A stretch of 64,000 nt of DNA from Balanoglossus misakiensis (taxonomy: Eukaryota > Hemichordata). The first letter of the stretch is position 1. Each line of letters starts with the position of its first letter. Of this stretch, positions 26,683-36,270 are shown in pieces. Under the pieces are notes generated by a model that saw nothing but the letters and a program-made list of their open reading frames with translations, ran no database searches and was not told where the DNA came from. Location of the stretch: assembly GCA_040954595.2 (NCBI GenBank), contig CM082588.2:868001-932000 (forward strand), in the 5' to 3' direction. The position numbers and the translations under genes were made by a program.

Positions 26683-28669
26683 TCTCTGTACCTCCGTGAC
26701 AGTTGTGGGACAGATTAAAGTTAACTATCATGGCATTAGTAATTCTCAAGAACTGATGGTTAGACATACTACTGTTAGTCGCAATATTAGGAGATGTTTG
26801 AACAGTTACACCATGAATGAAATTGACTGTTTTTCAAGGAATGTGAAACAGTCATTCTAAAGCATTATTTATTGATATAGTTTAGTAGAATAAGACAAGC
26901 TAAGTATGAACAGGATACTGCATGATTAGGGTAGATACCAGCAAAGATCACCATACAGCTCAGTGGTACTACCAGCAAAGCTGCATACTAGTTGTTATAA
27001 TAATGTGTGGTGCCAAGCCAACATCTGATAGATTGACAGAAAGTTCGCAACCTACAGCAAAAAGCTCAGTCTGATTTTAAGAGGAACATTGACATTTTTA
27101 ATGTGTTTTGTGATTTTAAGCTGAAGTCAGTCGATTTACTTACTGGTATATAAATCCAAATGGAATGATCTGCTAATGAAAATCATGTTTTTTGACAAAT
27201 GTGCTTGATAGAAGACAATTAAGTGCATTTGTGACGATTGTAATGCGTATGATTTCAAAGTGTTTAAGATGTCTTACAACCGTGGTATCTACAATTGAAG
27301 CCATTAAGAGGTGGTACGAAAAGGTTAGTCACCAAATCTAAACTGTATTCTGGAAATTCTCAAGTTGCTGACCTGAAAATGATGAAGAAAATGAATCATG
27401 ACTGAAAATTATTCTCAAAGGAAACTAATCAGTCCTGCAGGGTATAAAAATGCATGGGTAGATTCCACTTTGAAGTACTTTAGTAAACATTGTATATTTT
27501 TAAACTTTAATTTCATGTTGTGCTAGGGATTTCTCTCATTTCGATCTTTTTGTATATACTTTCTGCTTGTTCAGAGTTTATGTTTCATCATACATGGACC
27601 AACAACCAAGAAATTAATGCGGTCCCATATGACATTGTTTTTGCCCTAATGCAGTGTTAAAGCAACTGGCATTGTTTTTTCCTGTTCTAAGTTTGTCATG
27701 ACAACACTTATTTCTAATAAGGAGTATTGTTTTTTTCTGTATTTTTATCACATGTTCGTTGCCATCCCTCGGACTGCCATAAAACATACCGGTATATTTT
27801 CATGACTTTGCTATTCCTGCATTATGATTGCCATGACAACATTCTTTGCCCAATCTCGGATCATCATGGTAGATGGGGGTACAAGTATTCTCCCATAACT
27901 GTTGAATATTTCCAAGATAACTCCTACAAACTTTTTCCCTCTGACAATCGGCATACATACCTTCGTGTCTTGCAGCTCAATTGTACAATGCAACAGCTCC
28001 ACTTTCTGAGGTATTATTTATTTTCATGTTGGAAATAGCCTTTTCTGAGTGTACCCATGTTTGGAATTATGTGGTCCAGTAATTGTCAAATTGTAATTCT
28101 AATAATAGGACAACACTTTTCTTGTGTTTGCATGTTTTATTATATCTCCAAATTCAACTTCTTTCATGAATTGTTACTTTATTCTCCTGTGCACATGAAA
28201 CGGATTATGCCAGTATTCTACATTCAGCCCACCTCCCTGTATAACAATCATAGCAACCTTTCTATGTGAGACATTGTGAATTGAACTTCTTTTGTGGTGC
28301 TTTGAATTATGTTGCTAATTTGATCAGGTGTTTTTCAAGGTGGGGACTTGAAGAAATTGTGAAGTCTACATACTATTTTACATCCAGATCCTTATATGAC
28401 AGTATTACTAACTTATATTTATGTGAGTACCGGTATACCTTATTTGAACCTTTTAAGAATAATTTCATCTGTTGCATGACCACTTCAAATACTACATGTA
28501 CTATAAACTGGGGTAATCCAGAATTTAACATTTTACTGTTTTTATGTCTCATTTTCAGCTTTTTATTTTACATTTATCATGAATACTGCCCTGTAATATT
28601 TCATGTATATAAGATATTAATCAATAGACAAGTCTGAACTCCACAACTTTAATATTTTTGTTCCCTTAG

Positions 28670-28773
28670 TGACAAGGGGCAGCAAAGGGCAAGTGTGCAT
28701 GACAGTTCCACTGCCTCAAGTTGAAGTTTATGGCTCTTTGAGGAGTAAACCCCGGAAGAAAACTTCCAAATGA
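28670..28773 (+). other. Exon-like open segment, possible alternative ITSN1 3' exon
   Basis: A pyrimidine-rich acceptor (tttttgttcccttag) ends at 28669. Read in phase 1 it encodes about 34 residues beginning TRGSKGQVCMTVPLPQ and ending RSKPRKKTSK before TGA at 28771-28773. It would fit in frame after the exon ending 26362, replacing the second half of the C2 domain. Family proteins do not show this tail, so it may be chance. Confidence 0.3.
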
Positions 28774-28813
28774 TGTCAAAGGTCACCAGGAGATCACAGT
28801 GTACAGGGGTAAA

Positions 28814-28819
28814 TAAAAA
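28814..28819 (+). terminator. ITSN1 poly(A) signal
   Basis: AATAAA 2.1 kb after the ITSN1 stop and 47 bp from the opposing ATP5PO signal. Confidence 0.55.
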
Positions 28820-28860
28820 CAGCAATCACACAAAACATTTCTGAAGAACTTAACATACTT

Positions 28861-28866
28861 TATTAC
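28861..28866 (-). terminator. ATP5PO poly(A) signal
   Basis: Minus-strand AATAAA (plus-strand tttatt), about 160 nt after the ATP5PO stop. The convergent ITSN1 signal lies just beyond it. Confidence 0.7.
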
Positions 28867-29026
28867 AATTTCAACACACAGCAGATTTTATTATTGCCGT
28901 GGAATTAGAATATATGTTTGAACTAACAAAATCCTGTGGAAACAGGCATTTTGAAAACTGCCATTAGCAGTATCCCTGACACACAAAAGCAAAACACTCA
29001 ACAAAACTATAAAACTTCATGGCACA

Positions 29027-30775
29027 CTACACGGTTTCCTTCATTAGGCCAGATAGTTTTCTCACTTTCGATGCTGTGGACATATCTACATATTTGTCAC
29101 CAATGTTGACGATCATTCCACCAATAATTTTGGGGTCCACCTGTAAAGAAATTCATACCATTAGCTATGACCATGAGTAGCTGTATTTGTGACAAGAAAG
29201 TATTCTCTCAAACAGTGCTTATCTGCTTCAATGTCTGTGGCAAAAACGTTCCAGGAAAAAAGTTCCAGTGGTGAAAGATTATTGAGGGTGCCTCATTGCA
29301 AATCCACAGTTGGAATGACGAGAAAATTTTGTCAATTTCAGCTTACCTGTGTTTCAAGTTTTAGTGATTCGCCCTTCTTAAGGAATCCCTTGATGGCCTC
29401 TTCCAAACTCTTCAGTTCTTTCTCATCAAGAGGCTACAAACAAAACAGAACATGTAATGTCATTATCAAATCATCTTTGAGCCATACCTTAACTTACAAA
29501 GGTTATAACGCTGCAGATTAAAAGATACAGCTCCAAGTTGAAAACAGTTAGTGATGTTTTAATCGTGTGTGAGAGAAATCCAAAATCTGAACACATACCT
29601 GTGCGGTGGTTGCAACACATATAACCTCGCCACGATGTGCACTCATAATACGAATAAATGCATTCAGAACTTCAGGAATTTTTTTCACACGGCCATTGTC
29701 AACAAGCAATGTGAACATGTTGACTGTCACACTACTGCACTTCTTTTTACTAAGTACTCCCACCAATGCATCTGAAATAACAAAGAAACTGGTTATCATT
29801 TTTACGATCCATTACCCTATGAGTGATTCAGTATTTCATTAAGTTCAGTCTGAGGACTACAATCAAAATGACAGAATCACAGAAACTACCTACCCTTTTT
29901 ATCAGTTCTTTTCAGTGTTGGATTGAACACATATTCAGCAAACAACGCATCTTTGTCAAACAGTTCCTGCAAAAGAGACATAGCTAACAGTTTAAACACA
30001 ACGTGACAATGCAAACAGTGTATGACAGTTAGAAAACCACAGACAGATTTCAGGACAACTTGAATGATGAACAAGTACACTGTGAGCAGTTACAGTACAA
30101 CTACTGTGTACCTACCTTGACTGTTACTATATCTTTTTCCACTGCATCTAACTGTTTACCCTTGCTGGCTGCTGAGTACAATGCGTGAGCATACCGCCCT
30201 CCTATACCATACACTTGGATTGGTGGCTGTACAGATAAACACATGTGTAAATGACATAGCACTGTGCTGACTCAAAGGAACTGTCAGAAATTCTCAAACC
30301 GTCTCAAAACTCTTCTCTGTCAGGGGCACCCTTGAAATGATCAACACAAAACTTACCTTTATCAAACTTGTTCTGGTAACTGAGGTGCTGAAGCACCTTG
30401 CCTGGAAAAGAAAATGATTTACAAAGTTTCTAAGTATGTTGTTTTTCATTTTTAATGAGTGGTAGCCTTAATGCTTACTGACTTGCTTCGAAACGTGCAC
30501 CGATTTCATCAGAAATGTACAACGCTCTTTAAAATGTGATATTACGTGCACTGGCAGAAACTGCACGTCGGCAAGTTCAAAATACCGGCCGGTATTCATC
30601 AGTTGAGTTCGAAAAAATACACCACCTCTTACAAAAAAGAATCTGACTATTATTAAAGAAAGTTCTTACGAATGAAAGTACGTAGTATTGAATACTTGGC
30701 GTAGAATCCGATCATGAATTTTGGACAAAAATTGTGAAATGTACTCACCAACATTAGTGACCTGGAGGCAGCCAT
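29027..30775 (-). CDS. ATP5PO: Mitochondrial ATP synthase subunit O (OSCP), 7 exons
   Basis: Oligomycin-sensitivity-conferring subunit that links the F1 head to the peripheral stalk of ATP synthase in the inner mitochondrial membrane. Exons in transcript order: 30775-30749, 30401-30357, 30226-30116, 29966-29894, 29771-29599, 29433-29347, 29140-29027, total 630 nt, 209 residues (human 213). The N-terminus [22 protein letters not shown] is a typical basic, Ser-rich mitochondrial presequence. Family blocks are [46 protein letters not shown], the helix ending [10 protein letters not shown], and the C-terminal signature [17 protein letters not shown]. Divergent from MRPS6 and convergent with ITSN1. 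Confidence 0.95.
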
Positions 30776-31144
30776 GATGGAGGACGACCTGGTTGTGAAA
30801 TTGCCCGGATGTAGGTGAGACCCTTTAACTTCCAGTATTTTTTTCAATCTCTTCTGAAGGAATTGTCCACTTTTCATGATTCTGATTTTAATAATCATCA
30901 AATGGCCAATGCAAATAGGTTATAGTTATTAACTTGACAACATTTTATTTATGCTACGACTTCCAAAATCTCAGTTTTCTCCTCATCTTCAGTGGATTTC
31001 TACTCATGTATAAGTTAGGGGTTCCTATAAGAGATATGTTGCAAGTATGAAATGTACATAAGATACACGTGAAATCATAAACTTGCATGTTACTATAGTA
31101 AATGACAGTGTAATTGTAGTTTCAACTCCACAGAAAGTAAAAGT
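30776..31144. promoter_or_regulatory. Bidirectional promoter of ATP5PO and MRPS6
   Basis: Only 369 bp separate the two opposed start codons, so the two nuclear genes for mitochondrial proteins must share regulatory DNA. No TATA box was seen. CATCATGGC/GCCATGATGG sequences at the ATP5PO start resemble initiator/YY1-type sites. Confidence 0.65.
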
Positions 31145-32392
31145 ATGCCTCGATACGAGATTTCACTTATTTTGAGGGCACTGGATAGGGTAAGTACTCG
31201 TACTGAGGGGGGGGGGGGGGCTTGTGATGAGAACCACACAATGTTCAGCATTCTCTACATGTAATACACTAACTCCATCCTCTCAAATCAGCTCTCCAAA
31301 TGAATTTCTACTTTTTCATTTCAGCCTGAAACAATGGCAGCAATGAAGAGAGTAGGAGAAGCTGTTATCGAAAGAGGTGGATTGATTCGTACCATTGAAA
31401 ACCTTGGCGAGAAAAGTTTACCATTCAAAATGGTTTCACATTCTCAAGGATACAGGAGAGGCAGGTGAGACTTGAATCTGAATAAAGGACATACACCCCC
31501 CCCAGGCCCTGTTGATGACATCCTGGATGGAACACTGCAATATGACACCCTGCAGATTCATGACAGTGGCATACAAAACTCAAATTATCACAGATTCTTG
31601 TTTTGACGACTGAAATCGTGCTTGTTAGAGAATACCTCATCAAGCCAACAATATCGCCAAGTGCAAAGCTGGGGATGACTTCAATGAGGAAAAATATCTC
31701 AGTGTTTCTCTTTATATCATTTCCTCTTACTTGTTTTGAGATCTACCTGAACATTTGCAAATAAATGGAGCAAAACAGGCCATTAGCTTGCTTGATTGTG
31801 AAAATGGATGTATTCATGCATCCCATAAATTCATTTCCAGGTGTCATGGCTCTCAGACACAGTGACCATGACAACATCAATCAAGTTTGATTTTAGCAAC
31901 ATGTAGACATATACTGGTATCATTTAGAGTGATTTCTGTGATCACCTTAATGTAAATGTGCATGTACCAGTCATTTTCAGAAAATACACAATGTACATGT
32001 CAGACTGCAAGATTTTGATGTTTAACCCTTTCACCACCATGGTTCAGTCCAAAACCATTCTTTTCTATGGTAAGGTTGGACCTCTAAAGAAGGAACTGGG
32101 GGTGAAAGGGTTAACCTATATCACCAAAAAATATCACAGAAAAGTATCATACCTTTTTCAAAAGAACAGTTCATCTTGCATAGATTTTATTTTGTCTTTT
32201 TCCAGATATGTCATAATGCAGTTTGAAGGCAAGCCGTCAATTGTCCAATCAATGCACAGTTATTTACGACGAGATGTTGATGTTATCAGACCCGCCATTC
32301 TGAAATTAGACCCGTACTCAAAAACGCGGCCTGAATGTGATGGACCTGAACCTACAAATGTACAGAGATCACTTTCTGATGTAATATCATAA
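31145..32392 (+). CDS. MRPS6: Mitochondrial small ribosomal subunit protein bS6m, 3 exons
   Basis: Nuclear gene for the mitochondrial counterpart of bacterial ribosomal protein S6, in the platform of the mitochondrial 28S subunit. Exons 31145-31189, 31325-31464 and 32206-32392 total 372 nt, 123 residues (human 125). MPRYEISLILRALDRPET matches the family start, followed by the S6 fold elements ENLGEKSLPFKM (strand around LG..LP), YVIMQFEG and the SYLRRDVDVIRP helix/strand. No separate targeting peptide is visible, as in human MRPS6. A MITE lies in the second intron. AATAAA at 32594-32599 ends the gene. The C-terminal tail lacks the human Lys-rich end. Confidence 0.94.
32022..32114 (+). mobile_element. 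piggyBac-like MITE, full 93-bp copy
   Basis: Best-preserved copy, in the last MRPS6 intron. Its 14-bp termini TTAACCCTTTCACC and GGTGAAAGGGTTAA are perfect inverted repeats, with TTAA outermost as in piggyBac-type insertions. There is no coding capacity. Confidence 0.8.
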
Positions 32393-32593
32393 CAAAGAAC
32401 CACTGGCATTTGAGATCTGTTGGGTGCTACTGGTACATAAAAACTTGACATGTATGGATGGATCTCTGTGTATTTATGTTAGGTGTTTTGATGTGATTTG
32501 GTGAAGCATTTCTTTTGCAGTGTTACTTGTCTTTGAATACTTTCATTTTTTTTTTAAGGAAAATGTTTTTGTTTTGTTCATTTTTCTTTATTA

Positions 32594-32599
32594 AATAAA
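32594..32599 (+). terminator. MRPS6 poly(A) signal
   Basis: AATAAA about 200 nt after the MRPS6 stop codon. Confidence 0.7.
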
Positions 32600-32619
32600 G
32601 CAGAAACAGGCAGTTCACC

Positions 32620-33613
32620 TAGGACTTGTTACTATTTCCATGACATGAGTTACAACTCACATTTTTACAAATGTGCCGTAGAATAAAAATACACCACACG
32701 TGTGGTAAAACATGCAGTTACACGCATGGCGCACATAGGTTGCATGATTCTAATGAGCTCACATGGGATTTCTCAGTTCATTATGCTTGTTTGATATTCA
32801 TTGATCAGTTGATGAATACATCTGCAAGCAATTCTGAAAGATCAGTTCATGGAAAAACGTGAAGGCACAATCATGTGCTGATGAAAGTGCACAAGCAAAC
32901 GGAAACTTCGATTCTGACGCAACCAGGAAGATAAGAAAAAAACTCTTTTACATATGCCAAGGGCAACGTAGAGGTATTAATTGAAAGATTGTACAGATTG
33001 TGATATACAGTGTTCAGTGTCGGAGGATGTCACCTGGAATTGGAAACGATCAGTTCTTCGATGTTCAGGTAAAATATTTCATTCTCATCTTTTTTAAACG
33101 TTTGTCACATTTCAAAGCATCTTATATCTCTGCAATATGACTATTAGAGTAGAATAAATTTATTGGCAACAATCAGTACATTTACATGTGTTCATTCTGC
33201 TGCTGAGACAGTTTATCTACGAAAGGCTTTGTCAAATTCCTAAAAAATGACAGAACACTTCGACAGTAGAATATATTGACTGCTTTCTGACAAGTATGAT
33301 GATGGTACAATATATTTTGTTCAGTTTTAGAAGTCTGCCTACTTCCCTGATGTCTATGGTTGAATGATTGCTGTTACAGCCATGCAGTCTGCAGTTTAGG
33401 AAAACCCACCAAACAGGGATCTTCTTGTGACAGCAACGATTTTTGATCTACTGGAGTACTGGGGGAGAGAGAAAGCTGACGTTGAAGTTTGAAAATCACA
33501 AGAACCAAGTTCAAGTCTTCAATTGAAGATATTCTTCAAGAACATCCATCAAGAACAAACTGGACTGGCTTCCATCGCTACACTGTACTCCAAGAAAATC
33601 TGACTTGTTGAAT
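32620..33613 (+). other. GPCR promoter and 5' UTR exons
   Basis: A candidate 5' UTR exon ends at 33068 (atgttcag|gtaaaat), and an acceptor (ctgttacag) ends at 33379, joining the UTR to the coding exon. The spliced leader would carry short upstream ATGs; one begins MSPGIGNDQ. No other gene is visible here. Confidence 0.4.
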
Positions 33614-34618
33614 ATGAGTGGACGTGTTTTCTGTAACATGAGCATGAAGCTTTCATCCCAGTTTGAAATGTCAGATTATTTCAACCACTCAACCCAATTT
33701 TCTCTGTCATACTATAATGCTTCAGTGTTAAATATCGCACAACCAATATTTCTGGCCATATTCATTATCACAGCATCCATAGGAAATGGGCTTGTCTTTG
33801 TTTGCATACTGAGATACCCTGAGCTGAGAAAGGGTCCGTTTTTGTTCATTGCAAACTTAGCATTTGTTGATTTCTTGACTTCTGTTTTCTGTCTGCCTTT
33901 GTCTCTGATTACATCTATATACAAGCGTTGGATCTTTGGATCTTTTCTTTGCCAGTTCAGTTCCTCCATAAATATGACTTTGTTTGTTGAATATTTGACA
34001 TCCATGGGTCTTATAGCTTTTGATCGTTACCTGGCAATCAAATGGCCTTTTCTCCGTTTCGAAGGGAAGGGTATTAACAAGAAAAGGGCTGCCTTCATGA
34101 TATTATGTTCCTGGCTGTTTTCTATATTAGTTTGCTCATTAGGATGGGTTTGTAAACTGAACGTCTCCGTTCATTTTGATGCGCTCCGGTTGTCATGCTA
34201 CCCGGATTTCTTTGATAACAATGTGTTGTGGTTGCTATGTAACGTCACTCTTTTGGTTACCTTGGTGACGATCTTCAGCTTCTATACCTGTCTTTCTCAC
34301 CTGGTTGCTAAGCAGAAACGATTACTGCGTACCAACCACAATGTGGTAGTGAGACATCAGAAAGAGCGAGGCGTTTTGTGCACGGCGATTGTCATTCTAG
34401 TGGTGTTTGTAGTGATATGGATCCCCTTCGCCGTCTTCGTTGGTTGGCTGAAAGATCCTTCCCCTACAGGTGTTGTCATTACCACCTGGATACTGTACGG
34501 CGGTGGCTGTTTAAATCCGGTCATCTTTGCTCTAAGGGGTTCCAAAATGCGCACAGTTTTGGCAAAACGTTTACTGGTAAAAAGAAGTAGATCTTCGTCA
34601 TCAATATCGAAATACTAG
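33614..34618 (+). CDS. Orphan rhodopsin-class G-protein-coupled receptor, single exon
   Basis: A 334-residue seven-helix receptor. The first in-frame ATG is at 33614; codons upstream in the frame are TTG. N-glycosylation sites are at residues 8, 24 and 35. TM1 carries IGNGLV (57-62), TM2 NLAFVD, TM3 runs from Cys113 to the FDRYLAI motif (DRY 137-139), TM6 has WIPF (Trp269, Pro271) and TM7 ends NPVIF (301-305). Cys113 and Cys195 should form the conserved disulfide. Position 3.32 is Asn120, not Asp, so it is not a classical amine receptor. The short third loop and the Ser/Arg-rich tail (KRSRSSSS) resemble melatonin-, opsin- or small-peptide-type receptors. The ligand cannot be named. AATAAA at 34961-34966. 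Confidence 0.88.
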   Translation: MSGRVFCNMSMKLSSQFEMSDYFNHSTQFSLSYYNASVLNIAQPIFLAIFIITASIGNGLVFVCILRYPELRKGPFLFIANLAFVDFLTSVFCLPLSLITSIYKRWIFGSFLCQFSSSINMTLFVEYLTSMGLIAFDRYLAIKWPFLRFEGKGINKKRAAFMILCSWLFSILVCSLGWVCKLNVSVHFDALRLSCYPDFFDNNVLWLLCNVTLLVTLVTIFSFYTCLSHLVAKQKRLLRTNHNVVVRHQKERGVLCTAIVILVVFVVIWIPFAVFVGWLKDPSPTGVVITTWILYGGGCLNPVIFALRGSKMRTVLAKRLLVKRSRSSSSISKY

Positions 34619-34960
34619 CAGAGGACAGTAAATTGACTGGTTGGTCAACTCAATTGGCAACGAAATATCAATATACTTTTCACCCAAAAAATGTCCTATG
34701 TTCTAGCAGGTCCAGTTATGTATTTTTCGATATTACTAGATTTATCTAGTTCTTGTCACTGTTGTATAATTGAAGTTCGGGTACTTTCTGTTTCGATATT
34801 CTGGATTTTCATTGTGATGTGTTTTTGCTGATATTATTATATTGCTCGTTGTTTCGCACATGTCGCATAGAACATCATTTGCTGTTTAATTATTGTACAA
34901 TGCCATTCCACAGATGGCAATAACGGGTATGCATGAAAGGAATTCTGATCCTGTACGGGG

Positions 34961-34966
34961 AATAAA
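34961..34966 (+). terminator. GPCR poly(A) signal
   Basis: AATAAA about 340 nt after the receptor stop codon. The rest of 34619-35339 holds no visible gene and should contain the promoter of the next gene. Confidence 0.55.
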
Positions 34967-35339
34967 TGGCTGGATTCCCGCAGGTAGAAAAGTGTCCCAG
35001 TTTCATTAACCTCTCTTGATACCAGCATAATCGACGCTTCCTGCGTTATGAATGCATTTTAATTATGAAGATATCCGGTCGCGTTTCTCAAAACAAATAA
35101 TCTTTTCTGTATCATGTTGAATAGTTTTGTCAGAGTCTGGTACCAGTAAGTGTGTGATTTTTTTGTCATTTAAAAGTCTGTATGTCGGCATTCCACTCAT
35201 TTGACATTTGTCACCAGTGGTGTGAGGGAAGAGGGGAAATCTTGTTTCTCTGTATTCGGGGTTTGGTTCTTGTCAGAACAGTTTATACGTCTCTGTTTTC
35301 GGCTTGGCTGAAGGACAAAAAGTCAAAGTTGCTACTAAG

Positions 35340-35783
35340 ATGGATCAAGTGATGGAGGAGACACGATTAGACGGCTTAGCCCCACTGAGGAGATCCTTTG
35401 TAAGCAAGTTGACGGAGTTCCTTCGCGCCATCGATCAAATGGACGATGTCATCATGATGCCGAATCGCCTCTGTGATATGGAAACAGCTGAACACGAGAA
35501 GTTTGATGTCGGTTCAGACATCCCGATTGGCGCAAAAGACATGCATCATTGCTACAAGATGTTGAAAGAAATGAGAGGCCAGCTGTTGCTAGGAAACGAC
35601 GAGGAGAGAGTCTGTTCTGACGTCGGTGAAGATGGTTTGCTGGGCGCGTACAATCGTCATCAACGCGGCTTCATCGAGACCATTCAGCAACTCACCGAAG
35701 CGGCCACCTTCATAACTCACAGGTACCGGCAAGAACTGGGCGACTATGATTCGGAAATGAAACCAAGAAAATTTTCGGTGTGA
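35340..35783 (+). CDS. Spot14/MID1IP1-family protein, intronless
   Basis: 147 residues, similar in length to vertebrate THRSP (146). Family role: small acidic helical proteins that control acetyl-CoA carboxylase polymerisation and lipogenesis (THRSP, MID1IP1). Visible family blocks are the N-terminal helix FLRAIDQMDDVIMMPNRLCDM, the central MHHCYKMLKEMRGQLL, and the C-terminal helix around IETIQQLTEAATFITHRYRQ. The start is the ATG at 35340; the frame is open upstream, but only with a TTG. Vertebrates have two paralogues, so this is probably a pre-duplication orthologue of both. It converges with the prepropeptide gene. Confidence 0.82.
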   Translation: MDQVMEETRLDGLAPLRRSFVSKLTEFLRAIDQMDDVIMMPNRLCDMETAEHEKFDVGSDIPIGAKDMHHCYKMLKEMRGQLLLGNDEERVCSDVGEDGLLGAYNRHQRGFIETIQQLTEAATFITHRYRQELGDYDSEMKPRKFSV

Positions 35784-36042
35784 AAAACTGGTCTCCATGA
35801 CACGGGATAGGTCTGCATGTGAATTGGACTTGAACTTAGCGGGTGTTCGGACAATTTCTAAAACCCAAGCTTCGTTATGAACACTTTCCGTTGACTCTTA
35901 GGCCGAATTGGACATAATCAGACTGATAATAACATTCTGTCACTGAAAAAAGTCTTTGTTTGAAGAATAGTTTTCTAAATGTTTCGTTAATCCCTATAGT
36001 CATGAATAGCATAGGGTCTATGGTTTGCACTTTATCTATGTA

Positions 36043-36048
36043 TTTATT
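36043..36048 (-). terminator. Prepropeptide poly(A) signal
   Basis: Minus-strand AATAAA (plus-strand tttatt) about 225 nt after the TAG of the prepropeptide. Confidence 0.5.
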
Positions 36049-36101
36049 TTTTCCGAAGACAATCAAACGCTTACAGAAGAGTTGTGTCCATGCAGAAAGG
36101 A

Positions 36102-36107
36102 AATAAA
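36102..36107 (+). terminator. Spot14-family poly(A) signal
   Basis: AATAAA about 320 nt after the stop codon. It lies beyond the opposing poly(A) signal at 36043-36048, so the two transcripts should overlap at their 3' ends. Confidence 0.6.
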
Positions 36108-36270
36108 GGAATGACACAATTTATAATATTGTCATTTCAATCCATAGTCCAATTGATACCATGTATGCGATTCACCCTTTTTCTGATAGTTAACATTTGT
36201 GTTTCGTTAAGCGCATTAATTGTGCTACCATAAATAGGTTTACATTTCGTCGTCGGCGGAGGAAATCAAA

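Larger units (their letters stand above)
26683..28835 (+). other. ITSN1: ITSN1 3' UTR or 3' flank
   Basis: 2.1 kb after the stop codon of the C2 exon with no long frame, apart from the exon-like piece at 28670-28773. The only clear plus-strand AATAAA is at 28814-28819, so the region is probably 3' UTR. No mobile element was recognised. Confidence 0.5.

Noticed and set aside
26863-28660. Hidden coding gene in the ITSN1 3' region
   Set aside because: Open frames here are short, AT-rich and lack consistent splice sites; no family similarity was recognised.
35304-35339. Longer N-terminus for the Spot14-family protein
   Set aside because: The apparent start is TTG; the first in-frame ATG is at 35340 and gives the family's usual length.
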